Shown in pieces: positions 7,991 through 16,809 of a stretch of 64,000 nucleotides of DNA. The stretch lies in assembly GCF_003149145.1 (NCBI RefSeq), contig NZ_QGDQ01000009.1:62001-126000 (forward strand), in the 5' to 3' direction. Position numbers and translations under genes: made by a program. This DNA comes from Quadrisphaera granulorum. Lineage in GTDB: Bacteria; Actinomycetota; Actinomycetes; Actinomycetales; Quadrisphaeraceae. Every line of letters begins with the position of its first letter. Position 1 is the first letter of the stretch. The notes under the pieces were generated by a model, which did no database searches, was not told where the DNA came from, and saw only the letters and a list, made by a program, of their open reading frames with translations.

Positions 7991-9354
7991 CGGATCGCGC
8001 CCTTGGTCGGACCCGCGTAGGAGGCGTTGAGCTTGCCGGGGTTGAGCAGCCCGTGCGGGTCGGTGGTGCGGGCCAGCTCCACCGTTTCCGGGAGCCGGAA
8101 GTCGACGTTCCACTGGTGCGGGCTGTGCACTCCCACCCCCAGCGCGGTCAGCGCCTCGATGCCGTCAGCCACCTGCTCGGGGCTCTCGTAGACCCCCGCG
8201 AGCATGCCGATGGGGTACGTCGAGCTGGCTTCGAGGTGCAGGTGGGCGCCCGGGTAGACGGCGACCACCTCGTCGTAGCGGTCGATGAGCGCATCACCGC
8301 CGACCTCGACGTGGAAGTAGACGCCCGGCTCGGACTTCTGCAGCCACTCGATGGGGTGGTTGTAGCTGAGCACCGAGATGGCAGCGGAGACCTGCGGCCC
8401 TTCGCGGACGTCCTCGACGCGCCCGCCGCCGTCGCTGATGATCCGGCTGGCCTCCTCGACGAGGGCGACGTCGAGGATGGCGCGCAGCGAGCTGCGGCCC
8501 TCGGGGAAGGCGGGGTCGGGCGGGAGCTGCGCCGAGACCTGCGGGTCGTCGGCGGAGACCAGGCGTGGGTGCGGTCGCAGGGCGCCCAGCTGCCGCAGGA
8601 CGGTCCTCGCCCCCGCGAAGTCGGGGAAGGAGGCGTACACACCGCGCCACTCCTGCAGGGGTTCGAGCCGCACGGTGGCCCGGGCGATGATCCCCGCCGT
8701 GCCGTAGTTGTGCACGTAGCCGAGGGCCTCGTCCCCCTCGACGTGGACGAGCGCGCCGCCGGAGGCCGGGGTGACGACGTCCAATGCGACGACGAACCCC
8801 TGGTGGTTGGCCCCGTGCGCGATCGACCCGGTGCCGCCGGAACCGCCGGAGAGGAAGCCCCCGATGCTGGAGTGCACCGTGGAGGGGTACATCCACAGCT
8901 GCTGACCGTGCTGCCGGGCTGCCTGCTCGAGCGTGGCCATCGGCGCGCCGGCCTCGGCGGTGATCCACCCGTCGCCGACCGCCACCACGGCGCGCGCCCG
9001 GGACATGTCGAGCACCAGGCCGCCGGGCATGGGGATCGCCTGGCCGTAGTTACCGGTGCCCTTGCCGCGCGGGGTGATGGGGGCTCCGTGGGCGACAGCC
9101 AGCCGCACGACGTCGGCGATCTGCTCCGCCGTCGTCGGGAACGCCACGAGGTCGGCCACGCCGAGCGGCAGCTGCTCGGCGATGATCGGCGACATCCGGG
9201 CGCCGTCGACGGACGCCTTCTCCCGCTGGCGCAGGTCACTGGAGACACCGCGCGGTCCGAGCAGGGCAGCGAGGTCCGCCTCGAGCGCCGCGTAGTCGGG
9301 AGCTGGTGTGCCCGTGACGTGCTCGAGCACGTCAGGTGAGGTCGCGCGGTTCAT
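7987..9354 (-). CDS. FAD-linked oxidase (GlcD / vanillyl-alcohol oxidase family)
   Basis: A 455-residue flavoprotein. The FAD-binding part is clear: AVAHGAPITPRGKGTGNYGQAIPMPGGLVLDMSR, then GWITAEAGAPMATLEQAARQHGQQLWMYPS and IGGFLSGGSGGTGSIAHGANHQGFVVALDVVT. The end (LARTTDPHGLLNPGKLNASYAG) is the typical C-terminal D-P-x-x-L-x-N-P-G-K motif. These enzymes oxidise alpha-hydroxy acids, alcohols or amines; no Fe-S partner subunit is beside it. The first gene of the leftward operon, with GAAAGG before the ATG, 34 bases from the divergent regulator gene that probably controls it. Confidence 0.85.
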   Translation of the reverse strand: MNRATSPDVLEHVTGTPAPDYAALEADLAALLGPRGVSSDLRQREKASVDGARMSPIIAEQLPLGVADLVAFPTTAEQIADVVRLAVAHGAPITPRGKGTGNYGQAIPMPGGLVLDMSRARAVVAVGDGWITAEAGAPMATLEQAARQHGQQLWMYPSTVHSSIGGFLSGGSGGTGSIAHGANHQGFVVALDVVTPASGGALVHVEGDEALGYVHNYGTAGIIARATVRLEPLQEWRGVYASFPDFAGARTVLRQLGALRPHPRLVSADDPQVSAQLPPDPAFPEGRSSLRAILDVALVEEASRIISDGGGRVEDVREGPQVSAAISVLSYNHPIEWLQKSEPGVYFHVEVGGDALIDRYDEVVAVYPGAHLHLEASSTYPIGMLAGVYESPEQVADGIEALTALGVGVHSPHQWNVDFRLPETVELARTTDPHGLLNPGKLNASYAGPTKGAIR

Positions 9355-9388
9355 GGGCAGTGCCTTTCGGGTGTCGTAGCCTCGCCGA

Positions 9389-10036
9389 ATGACGGACGTC
9401 GTCTCTGCGGGTCAACTCGCCTCCGGATCGGAGTCGATGGAGGAGCCGGGGGCGTCCGCCGCTGAGGACGGACCCACCTCGGCCGCTCGCGCCCTGGGGG
9501 CTCGGATCCGCGCGCTCCGCCAGGACCGCGGAATGACGCTGGCCCAGGTGGCGGCCCAGGCGGAGCTGTCGCACTCGTTCCTCAGCCAGGTCGAGCGTGG
9601 GCTCGAGCGGATGAGCATGACGTCGCTGTTCCGCGTGGCCCAGGCTCTGGGGACGACGCAGCAGGCGCTCCTCACCGACGACGTCGCCGCGGGCCCCCGG
9701 GCGTCCGGCGCGTTCCACGTCTTCCGTGCGAACGAGCCGACACCTCTCGACGCGGGCGGCAACCCCGCGCGGGTGCTCGCGCGTGACCACCCGCGCTTCG
9801 TGCCCATGCTCACGTCGGGCACCTTCACCGAAGACCTGTGGTGGGTGCACGACGAGGACGAGTTTGTCTTCGTGGTCGACGGTCGGCTGATCATGATGCT
9901 GGGAGACGAGGAGTTCGTCATGGAGAAGGGTGACGCCGTCTACTACCAGGGGGGCGTACGGCACCGCTGGCGCACGCAGCCGGGCGAGACGGCGAGCGTG
10001 CTCAGCGTCAAGGAGGGCGGCGTCTTCTGCCGGTGA
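9389..10036 (+). CDS. XRE-family transcriptional regulator with cupin sensor domain
   Basis: A 215-residue regulator. Residues about 32-90 are a lambda-repressor-like helix-turn-helix (LGARIRALRQDRGMTLAQVAAQAELSHSFLSQVERGLERMSMTSLFRVAQAL); residues about 140-215 form a cupin (FTEDLWWVHDEDEFVFVVDGRLIMML, EKGDAVYYQGGVRHRWRTQPGE). Such proteins (PuuR/SutR type) sense small amines or acids in the cupin and repress catabolic genes. It is divergent from the FAD oxidase operon with 34 bases between the two starts and convergent with the MetF-like gene, so it is the likely regulator of the island. The first 25 residues are a disordered Ser/Glu-rich extension. Confidence 0.88.
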   Translation: MTDVVSAGQLASGSESMEEPGASAAEDGPTSAARALGARIRALRQDRGMTLAQVAAQAELSHSFLSQVERGLERMSMTSLFRVAQALGTTQQALLTDDVAAGPRASGAFHVFRANEPTPLDAGGNPARVLARDHPRFVPMLTSGTFTEDLWWVHDEDEFVFVVDGRLIMMLGDEEFVMEKGDAVYYQGGVRHRWRTQPGETASVLSVKEGGVFCR

Positions 10037-10065
10037 CATCGCTGATCGTGACGCCGACGCCGTCG

Positions 10066-11124
10066 TCACGAGCCTCCTCCGAGCTCTCGCGCCACGGTGG
10101 CCAGCGCGGTGGCATAGGCCACCTCGTGCCCCCGGCGTACGCCGCCGGCCACCACCACTCCGCCGACCTCGCCGCTGTCGAGCAGCGCGCTCCCGTGCGC
10201 CACGGCGAGCCGGACGCCCTCCGCGCGGACGTCGCGGGCCGCGAAGAGCCGGTCGAGGAAGCCGGTGGTGAGCTTGGCGGCGTGGAAGGACGCGAGCAGC
10301 TCGGCCCCTTCTCTGTCGACGACGAGGGGAACTCCGGGCAGAACGGGCACGGTGGCGCCGGCGTCTCGGCACCGCGCCACGAAGGCGAGCTCGTCGTCGA
10401 CGTCTCCGGCGTACTGGGTGAAGCACAGCTGGCCTCCCGCGCGCTGCTTCTGCGCGACGCGGGCGCCCCGCGAGGCAACGTCGGGCGCAGCGGGTGACTC
10501 CGCGAAGGAGGCGAACAGCCCGAGAGCTCGGGCGCGCGGCAGCATCGTCGTCGATTCGAGGTCGAACACCGGCCGCGCGTCGGGGCGGTCGCCGGTGCGT
10601 GTGTGGTCACCGGTGACGCAGTGCACGCCCGCCGCGCCGAGGGCGGCCAGGGAGGCGAGTTCGGCGTCGGTCGCCGTCCGGTTGCGATCCCGGGACGTGA
10701 CCCCCATCCACACGCGCAGGCCGGTCGCCGCGATGAGAGCCGCCCGGTAGGACGGCGGGAACTGCACGCGCGCACGTCCCGCGTCACCGGACAGGACCGC
10801 GTCGACACTCCCGGCCAGTTCCGCGGCCGTGGGAGCGACGGTCTGCGAGCTCATGGCCCGCGCCGGGATGCCGGTGAGGACCAGAGGACGACGGCGGGCG
10901 ATCGCCTGCAGCTCGCGGCCGGCTCGGGTCGCCACGTCCTTGCCGCCGCCCGCGGCGCTCGGCGTCCAGGGCACCGGGAGACTGCGGCGCAGGAACACGC
11001 ACGTGGTGGGGGCCACCTCGCACGTGTCGTCGGGGTTCACCCCGCCGCACGGCCCGTAGGTCATGGACTTGGGACAGTCGGGTGCTCGCGCCAGCAGCGG
11101 AGCAGATGTCACGGGAGTGCTCAC
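10066..11124 (-). CDS. MetF-like protein with N-terminal GPCGG cysteine motif (copy 1)
   Basis: A 352-residue protein. Residues 1-45 carry CPKSMTYGPCGGV followed by two more cysteines (CEV, TTC), the pattern of the MetV/methylenetetrahydrofolate reductase C-terminal domain that binds zinc or an Fe-S cluster. The remainder is a MetF-type TIM barrel: LRVWMGVTSRDRNRTATDAELASLAALGAAGVHCVTGD matches the family's T-C-R-D-R-N and V-x-x-V-T-G-D motifs, and KQRAGGQLCFTQY the conserved K-x-x-A-G-A-D-F-x-x-T-Q strand. It probably handles 5,10-methylene- or 5-methyl-tetrahydrofolate. GTG 11124 overlaps the stop of the second copy. Last gene of the six-gene operon. Confidence 0.78.
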   Translation of the reverse strand: MSTPVTSAPLLARAPDCPKSMTYGPCGGVNPDDTCEVAPTTCVFLRRSLPVPWTPSAAGGGKDVATRAGRELQAIARRRPLVLTGIPARAMSSQTVAPTAAELAGSVDAVLSGDAGRARVQFPPSYRAALIAATGLRVWMGVTSRDRNRTATDAELASLAALGAAGVHCVTGDHTRTGDRPDARPVFDLESTTMLPRARALGLFASFAESPAAPDVASRGARVAQKQRAGGQLCFTQYAGDVDDELAFVARCRDAGATVPVLPGVPLVVDREGAELLASFHAAKLTTGFLDRLFAARDVRAEGVRLAVAHGSALLDSGEVGGVVVAGGVRRGHEVAYATALATVARELGGGS

Positions 11125-12221
11125 GCGGCGGGCTCCACCCGTGGCGGGGGCGGTACCCGCTCGAGGTGCTCCCGCAGCTGCGTCGCCATCCTGACGAGGA
11201 CGTCGACCGCGCCCAGACCCTGTGTACCCAGACCCGTCGGGTCGGTGTCGTCGACGAGAGCCGAGAGGTGAACACCGCTCACCCCCGGTGCGGACAGCAC
11301 CAGCTGGGCCCACGCGGTGGCCACGTGGACGGCCGCCGCGTCAGTGGTCACCACCGGCACCGACACGAGCACCGGGAGCGCAGCACCGGTCGCGGCGAGC
11401 GCGTCGGTGAACGTCGCGAGGTCGGCCAGGTCACCGTTGAGGTCCACGATGACGAGCTCCGCCCCGGCGCTGGCCTTGAGCGCGAGGCGGGAGGGACGGC
11501 AGGACGACGGGGGAGCGGCCGGACGCTCGACGACGGCGACGAACAGCCCCGCGCGGCGGGCCAGAGCCGCCAGACGCGGCGAGTCGAGGTCGAAGACGGG
11601 CTCCGTCATCGTCGCCGTCGTCGTCCCGATCCTGGAGGTGCCGGGTAGCCCGGCCGAGGACGAATGGTCACCCGTGACGGCTAGGACCCCCGCGACGCCG
11701 ATGTCGGCGAGTGCGGCGAGCTCGCCCTCCAACGCCACGCGGTTGCGGTCTCGGCAGGTCAGAGCCGACAGGACCGTCGCCCCGGTGCCGGCCAGGAGGA
11801 GGGCGGTGTGCGAGGGGCTGAGGGTGGTCCCCAGCCCCTCGCTCGTCACCACGGCGCTCATGGCGCTCAGCCTCGACCCCGCCTCGGCGATCAGCCCGGG
11901 GTCGCGGGACCGCACAGGGAGGCCGGCGGTGATGACCCCGCCGGTCGTCACCGCCTCGGCGAACGACGTTGCTGCCGCACCACGGGGAATGGTCGCGAGG
12001 GCGTCACCGCTCTCCCGAGCGCTCGCGGGCGCCGACACCAGCTCGGGAGCGAACCCGAGATCGCGCAGGTGGTCCGCCGCGGCGGCGAACGAGCACGTCA
12101 GACCTGGCACTTCACAGCCTCCGTCTGCTCGGACGCCGCCGCACGGGCCGTAGACCATGCGCTTGGGGCAGCCTGCAGCGGCTTGGTGCAGCCCCGGGCG
12201 CAGTCTCGGGTGGGTCGTCAC
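11121..12221 (-). CDS. MetF-like protein with N-terminal GPCGG cysteine motif (copy 2, diverged)
   Basis: A 366-residue paralogue of the next gene. The N-terminus has CPKRMVYGPCGGV and two further cysteines (CEV, LTC). The barrel keeps VLSALTCRDRNRVALEGELAALADIGVAGVLAVTGDH, better conserved than in the other copy, but where the family has K-x-x-A-G-A-D-F-x-x-T-Q it reads KASAGAELVIVDLNGD, so the T-Q pair is lost. One working and one altered copy suggests a heteromeric enzyme or a change of substrate. GTG 12221 overlaps the stop of the ABC substrate-binding protein gene; the two MetF-like genes overlap by four bases. Confidence 0.76.
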   Translation of the reverse strand: MTTHPRLRPGLHQAAAGCPKRMVYGPCGGVRADGGCEVPGLTCSFAAAADHLRDLGFAPELVSAPASARESGDALATIPRGAAATSFAEAVTTGGVITAGLPVRSRDPGLIAEAGSRLSAMSAVVTSEGLGTTLSPSHTALLLAGTGATVLSALTCRDRNRVALEGELAALADIGVAGVLAVTGDHSSSAGLPGTSRIGTTTATMTEPVFDLDSPRLAALARRAGLFVAVVERPAAPPSSCRPSRLALKASAGAELVIVDLNGDLADLATFTDALAATGAALPVLVSVPVVTTDAAAVHVATAWAQLVLSAPGVSGVHLSALVDDTDPTGLGTQGLGAVDVLVRMATQLREHLERVPPPPRVEPAA

Positions 12222-13468
12222 GGCATCTTGATGGAGGGGTCGATGAACTCGTTGGTGTAGAGCGCGGAGGGGTCGATCTTCGAGGCGGCGTCCTGCGTCA
12301 TGCTCCCGGAGGACACGAGGAACGGCGTGAAGTCCTTGACGATCGCGGACATCCGGTCGGGGTCGAACTGGCCGAAGACACCGGACGCCGGGTCGTTGAC
12401 GACGATGCCGAGCTTCTTCTGCTGCTCGACCGAGAAGTTCGCGACGCCCGCGGAGTAGGTCCACCCCGTGTCGTACTTGGTGACCAGGTCAACGATGACG
12501 GCGTTGGCGTGCGCGGGGGAGCTCAGGTAGTCGATCTGCGACTGCTGCATGATCGGCACGAGCTTCTTCAGGCAGTCTGCCTTGTCGGTGACGTCGGCCT
12601 TCCGCACCGCGAGGGGCTCGGGGTAGATGGTGTAGCCGACCTCGGAGAGGAGCTGGTAGCTGACGTCCTTGCCCCACTGCGAGATCTCGTTCTTGTAGAT
12701 GTAGGGCTCGGCGGTGGCGAAGCCCTGCTGGAGGATCTTCGGGTCCGAGACGAACCGTTGCGGAGTGCCCTCGTAGCTGGTGTCGATCTGCGCCTGGGTG
12801 ATGATCCCCTGCGACAGCAGCAGGTTCGGGAGGACGTCTCCGGAGGTGACCACCGGGTCACCGCCGGCTGCGGCTTCCTTGATGGTCTTCGCGCCGGGGT
12901 GGCTGGCCGGGTCCCACATGAGGATCTGGGGGCTGTAGGTCATCTGCGAGGCGACGGCCACGGTCGGCTGGTCGGCGTCGGCGACGATGGCGGCGTCGGT
13001 GTTGACGGCGCCGATCAAGATGTCGGGGTCGAGGTACATGAGCGCCGGCACCGGCTGGAAGTTGGTGTTGGGACCACCGGGGCGGACCTCGATCTTCACG
13101 CCCGTGTCGGTGCCGTTGACGACGAGCGGTCCCGTGACGGACTTCTTGTCCGTGTCGACCGTGTACCCGTCGCCGACGAGGTTGTACATCGCGCCGTGCT
13201 CGGCCTCGGGCTGCCAATCCTGCTGCATGACGATGGTGGACGGGCAGACGCCGGAGAGGTCGAGCGGACCGCCCTTCTCCGCGGGAGTAGCGGTACTCGT
13301 CGTCGACGGTGCGGCCTCGGAACTGCTGTCGGAGCTACCGCATCCCGCCACGGCGAGCATGCCGATGGTGAGGGCGCTGGCGGCCAGCACGCGCGCGGTC
13401 GGCCGGCGGGTCGGCGTGCGGGTCGGCGTGCGGGTCGGCAGGGGAGTGGTGTGGCTGGTCGGTGACAC
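12218..13468 (-). CDS. ABC transporter substrate-binding lipoprotein (NitT/TauT, NMT1-like)
   Basis: A 416-residue exported lipoprotein. The N-terminus has an arginine-rich n-region, a hydrophobic stretch and the lipobox LAVAGC (Cys near residue 43). The mature part begins with STIVMQQDWQPEAEHGAMYN, like NMT1/THI5-type binding proteins for pyrimidine-like or sulfonate/nitrate-like ligands, and later has SGDVLPNLLLSQGI and GFATAEPYIYKNEISQWG. GTG 13468 is preceded by AGGAGG. It lies in the same operon as the permease and ATPase, 146 bases downstream of the permease. The ligand is not known; two amidohydrolases in the island suggest a nitrogen heterocycle. Confidence 0.83.
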   Translation of the reverse strand: MSPTSHTTPLPTRTPTRTPTRRPTARVLAASALTIGMLAVAGCGSSDSSSEAAPSTTSTATPAEKGGPLDLSGVCPSTIVMQQDWQPEAEHGAMYNLVGDGYTVDTDKKSVTGPLVVNGTDTGVKIEVRPGGPNTNFQPVPALMYLDPDILIGAVNTDAAIVADADQPTVAVASQMTYSPQILMWDPASHPGAKTIKEAAAGGDPVVTSGDVLPNLLLSQGIITQAQIDTSYEGTPQRFVSDPKILQQGFATAEPYIYKNEISQWGKDVSYQLLSEVGYTIYPEPLAVRKADVTDKADCLKKLVPIMQQSQIDYLSSPAHANAVIVDLVTKYDTGWTYSAGVANFSVEQQKKLGIVVNDPASGVFGQFDPDRMSAIVKDFTPFLVSSGSMTQDAASKIDPSALYTNEFIDPSIKMP

Positions 13469-13614
13469 GGATGTCCTCCTGGAGGGGTCGCGCGACGTGG
13501 GTCCGACGGCGCGGCGGGCAGGCGTCAGGTGCGGATGCTGGTGCCGGTAGGGAAGGCTGGTACCGGGAGCGGGGGGCTCGCGCGACGGGCGAGCGGGCTC
13601 AGGGACGTGTCGTG

Positions 13615-14520
13615 TCAGCGGGTGGAGACGCCGAACAGGCGGCCGACGACGAACCTGTCGAGCGCGGCGAAGATCGAGAAGACGACGACGCCGAACAGGG
13701 CGGTGAAGATGATCGCCAGGAACAGTGGCTCCATGTTGAGCCGCAGCGTGTAGGTGCGCAGCAACCCGCCGATGCCCTGGCTGCCCTGCTGGAAGAAGAA
13801 GTCTCCGACGATGGCGCCGATCACGGCCAGGCCGGCGGACTGGCGCAGACCCGTGAAGATCGACGGGATGGCCGCGGGCAGCATGAGCTTGGTCATCCGC
13901 TGCCGCTGCGTGGCCTTCTGCAGGGTGAAGAGGTCATGGGCGGCCGCCGTCGCGGACTGCAGACCGAAGAGCGTGTTCGAGATCATCGGGAAGACCGCGA
14001 TGATGACGCAGACCACCACGCGTGCGGGCGGGCCGTAGCCCATCCAGATCCCGATGAGCGGCGTCAGCGCGAGGATGGGGATCGTCTGGAGGATGACGGC
14101 GTAGGGGTAGAGGATCTTCTCCGCGAGCTTCCACTGGGACATCACGAGCGCCCAGGTCATGCCGATCGCCACGGCGATCGTGAGGCCGATGAGTGCGACG
14201 GTGATGGTCTGCACCAGTGCCGCGAGCATGGGAGCGATCACCAGCGTGTTGCCGACCGTCTCGGCCAGCACCTGGTGCGGGGGCGGCAGGAGGAAGCGGC
14301 GGCTCTCGCTGAGGAAGACGTAGGAGACGACGTACCAGATCGCGACGATGCCCAGCAGCGCCGCGACGATCGGGGCGCTGCGGCCCCAGACGGTGCCGGC
14401 GGCTGCCCCTGCTCGACCGCCCGAGGGACGCACAGCCGTGGTGGCGGCGCGTGGGGGCGTGGTGGCCGCGGAGCTGCTGGCTTGCGCCGAGGGGGCGCCG
14501 ACGGCCGTGTCGTGGCTCAT
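13615..14520 (-). CDS. ABC transporter permease (NitT/TauT type)
   Basis: A 301-residue inner-membrane permease with six predicted helices, the first at about residues 50-70 (APIVAALLGIVAIWYVVSYV). The cytoplasmic coupling loop is visible as MTKLMLPAAIPSIFTGLRQSAGLAVIGAIV, the E-A-A-like motif of SsuC/TauC proteins. A Ser/Ala/Pro-rich 45-residue cytoplasmic tail precedes the first helix. ATG 14520 overlaps the ATPase stop (ATGA). It works with the neighbouring ATPase and lipoprotein as one importer. Confidence 0.87.
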   Translation of the reverse strand: MSHDTAVGAPSAQASSSAATTPPRAATTAVRPSGGRAGAAAGTVWGRSAPIVAALLGIVAIWYVVSYVFLSESRRFLLPPPHQVLAETVGNTLVIAPMLAALVQTITVALIGLTIAVAIGMTWALVMSQWKLAEKILYPYAVILQTIPILALTPLIGIWMGYGPPARVVVCVIIAVFPMISNTLFGLQSATAAAHDLFTLQKATQRQRMTKLMLPAAIPSIFTGLRQSAGLAVIGAIVGDFFFQQGSQGIGGLLRTYTLRLNMEPLFLAIIFTALFGVVVFSIFAALDRFVVGRLFGVSTR

Positions 14521-15317
14521 GAGTGGGCCTCCAACGCGTGCGACAGACGACCGACGATGCGACCGAACTCCGGCTCGTACCGCAGCTCGGGGGAGCGCGG
14601 GTACGACCACGGCACCTCGATGTCGTCGACGATCCGCCCGGGACGACCGCTCATGACCAGCACGCGGCTGGACAGGTAGACCGCCTCGGAGATCGAGTGC
14701 GTGATGAACATCGCGGCGAACCCCTTGAGCTGGAACAGCCGCTGCAGCTCCGTCTGCATCTTGAGGCGGGTGATCTCGTCCAGGGCCCCGAACGGCTCGT
14801 CGAAGAGCGCCAGCTGAGGCTCGGCGACGAGCGCACGGGCGATCGACACGCGCATCCGCATGCCGCCGGACAGGGAGCGGGGGTGCTGGTCCTCGAATCC
14901 CGCCAGACCCACCAGTTCGAGCGCCTCGGCGGCCCGTCGACGGCGCTCGGCGGCGGCGACGCCGGCCAGCTCGCCCACCAGCTCGACGTTGCGCCGGGCC
15001 GTGCGCCACTCCAGGAGGGTGGCCTCCTGGAAGACGAAGCTCGTGGTGGAGGCGCGGACGTCGACCTCGCCCTCGGTAGCCCCGTCGAGGCCCGCCGCGA
15101 GCCGCAGCAGTGTCGACTTGCCGCATCCGGAGGGGCCGACCACGGAGACGAACTCGCCGGCGCGGACGTCGATCGAGACGTCCTCCAGGGCTCGCGTTCC
15201 CGTGGGGAAGACCTTGGCGACGCCACGGAAGGCGAGGGTCGGCGTGGCCGGGTCGCTGCTGCTCGTGGTCTCGGGGGGAGGGCCTGTGACCTTCGGCGCC
15301 GCGGTTCCGGTGCTCAC
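14517..15317 (-). CDS. ABC transporter ATP-binding protein (SsuB/TauB type)
   Basis: A 266-residue ATPase. Walker A is VVGPSGCGKSTLLRLAAGL, the Q-loop is FVFQEATLLEW, the signature is SLSGGMRMRVSIARAL, Walker B is LALFDEPFGALDEITR and the switch His is in FITHSISEAVYLSSRV, the last being typical of the nitrate/sulfonate/taurine group. The first 28 residues are a disordered extension. GTG 15317 overlaps the amidohydrolase stop, so enzyme and transporter are translationally coupled. Confidence 0.9.
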   Translation of the reverse strand: MSTGTAAPKVTGPPPETTSSSDPATPTLAFRGVAKVFPTGTRALEDVSIDVRAGEFVSVVGPSGCGKSTLLRLAAGLDGATEGEVDVRASTTSFVFQEATLLEWRTARRNVELVGELAGVAAAERRRRAAEALELVGLAGFEDQHPRSLSGGMRMRVSIARALVAEPQLALFDEPFGALDEITRLKMQTELQRLFQLKGFAAMFITHSISEAVYLSSRVLVMSGRPGRIVDDIEVPWSYPRSPELRYEPEFGRIVGRLSHALEAHS

Positions 15318-16594
15318 TGCATGGCTCCTTCGGCGGTGGGGACGGACGACGGGTCCGACGGGCTGTGGGGATCAAGCACGCTGCTCACGACGCGGCGGCG
15401 AACGGCGACCACCCGGCCCGCGCGGATGACGACGCGGTCAGGAGCGCGCTCGGCCAGGGCCTCGGCGGTGTGGGCGGCGCGCACGAGGACGACGTCGGCG
15501 ACGTCGCCCACCAGGCCACGTGCGGGCGGCAGACCGAAGGTGGCTCGGCCGCCGTGGGAGCTCACGTGCCAGGCCTCGGCGGGCGTGAGGTGGCCGGCCG
15601 TGACGAGCTCGCAGGCCACGTCGACCATGTCGGCGTTGCCGAGGGGGTTGAACGGGTCCTGCACGTTGTCGCCGCCCGCGGCGAGCGTGACACCAGCCTC
15701 CATGATCTCGCGCAGCGGAGGGATGCCGCGCGGGGTGGCGACGGGGTGCTGCCAGCCCTGCAGGTAGAGGTTGGTCAGCGGGTTGGTGATGATCGAGACG
15801 CCGGCTGCGGCCACCGCCGCGAGGGTCCGGGCGCGTGTCGCGTCGTCCTGCGTGGACAGGCTGACGCAGTGCCCCGCTGACCGGATGCGGCCGGCGGGCC
15901 AGTGGCGTGTCCGTTCGGCCAGCTGGAGCAGACCGACCGAGGAGGCGTCGAGCGTCTCGTCGGTGTGGAGGTCGATGCCGAGCCCGAACTCCTCCGCGAA
16001 CGCGGCGCACCTCTCCAGGTCGGCGGCGGGGTCGTCGGCGAGGTGCGGGAACCCGCCGATGAGGTCTGGCCCGAGGGGGATGCCGGCACGGCCCAGGTCG
16101 TCCGGGCCGTCCCAGGGGCCGGGCGCCATGACGACCTGGAGGTCGACGACGCCCGCGAACTCGGTGCGCAGCTCCGCCAGCGCGCGGACTCCGCGGAGCG
16201 GATCATCGCCGAGGTGAAAGTTCGTGTGGGAGCGCACTGCGGTGACGCCGGAGTGGAGAGCAGCCAGGAGGTGGCGGCGAGCGCCGGCCTTGATGGCCCG
16301 GTACGTGTGGTGCTCGCCGTGCTCGGCCCAGCAGGCGATGGCGTCCTCGAGAGGCCCTTCCGGCTCGCCGAAGGCAGTCCAGGTGTAGTCCTTGTCGAGG
16401 TGGGCGTGCAGGTCGGCCAGGGGCGGCAGAGCCACCCAATCTGTCGCATCGACCGTCAGGCCAGACGGATCGGTCTCGGCCTCGGCCGCCACGCTTCCTT
16501 GCGAGAAGCAGAGCGTCTCCCCGACGTCACCGGCCGGCGTCAGCCCCGTGAGGGAGCTGATCCGGTGGCCCGGCGCGAGGAGTTCTGCGTGCAT
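15314..16594 (-). CDS. Amidohydrolase of the cytosine deaminase / isopropylammelide hydrolase group
   Basis: A 426-residue metal-dependent amidohydrolase. LPPLADLHAHLDKDYTW provides the HxH pair, SHTNFHLGD and GLGIDLHTDETLDASS the next His and Glu-like region, IRSAGHCVSL another His, and LAAGGDNVQDPFNPLGNADMVDVA the late Asp with the D-N-x-x-D-P-F-x-P-x-G signature of cytosine deaminases. The usual reaction is hydrolytic removal of an amino or alkylamino group from a pyrimidine- or triazine-like ring. ATG 16594 has GAGGAGG upstream. First gene of the leftward operon with the ABC importer and the two MetF-like genes, which suggests that the imported compound is its substrate. Confidence 0.82.
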   Translation of the reverse strand: MHAELLAPGHRISSLTGLTPAGDVGETLCFSQGSVAAEAETDPSGLTVDATDWVALPPLADLHAHLDKDYTWTAFGEPEGPLEDAIACWAEHGEHHTYRAIKAGARRHLLAALHSGVTAVRSHTNFHLGDDPLRGVRALAELRTEFAGVVDLQVVMAPGPWDGPDDLGRAGIPLGPDLIGGFPHLADDPAADLERCAAFAEEFGLGIDLHTDETLDASSVGLLQLAERTRHWPAGRIRSAGHCVSLSTQDDATRARTLAAVAAAGVSIITNPLTNLYLQGWQHPVATPRGIPPLREIMEAGVTLAAGGDNVQDPFNPLGNADMVDVACELVTAGHLTPAEAWHVSSHGGRATFGLPPARGLVGDVADVVLVRAAHTAEALAERAPDRVVIRAGRVVAVRRRVVSSVLDPHSPSDPSSVPTAEGAMQ

Positions 16595-16649
16595 CCCGTG
16601 GACCTCCTCGCGGTCGCCTCGTGGTCTTGCGAACGGTTCTGAGTGATGG

Positions 16650-16675
16650 AACGTTGTTGGCGTGACCAACATCGC
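16650..16675. promoter_or_regulatory. Candidate operator shared by the two amidohydrolase genes, copy 1
   Basis: ACGTTGTTGGCGTGACCA (16652-16669) lies 58-75 bases before the amidohydrolase start and recurs with one change upstream of the second amidohydrolase gene. Here it is part of a short palindrome, TGTTGG-CGTGA-CCAACA (16655-16671). It also sits in the 215-base divergent space before the VanB-type reductase gene. The binding protein is unknown. Confidence 0.5.
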
Positions 16676-16809
16676 GTGGGTGGAGTACACGTCCGGTGCG
16701 TTTCCCGCCAGACCCGTGCTCGTTGCCGTTGCGTTAAATCGGGCTGGGTGCCGTCGTCGTCCTGACCCCGTGGACACCACGTCCGCCCGCGAATCGTGAG
16801 AGTGGGGCC

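Noticed and set aside
12218-16594. Thiamine-precursor (ThiXYZ) transporter
   Set aside because: The binding protein is NMT1-like, but no thi gene is in the operon, no TPP riboswitch sequence was recognised upstream, and the partners are an amidohydrolase and MetF-like proteins.
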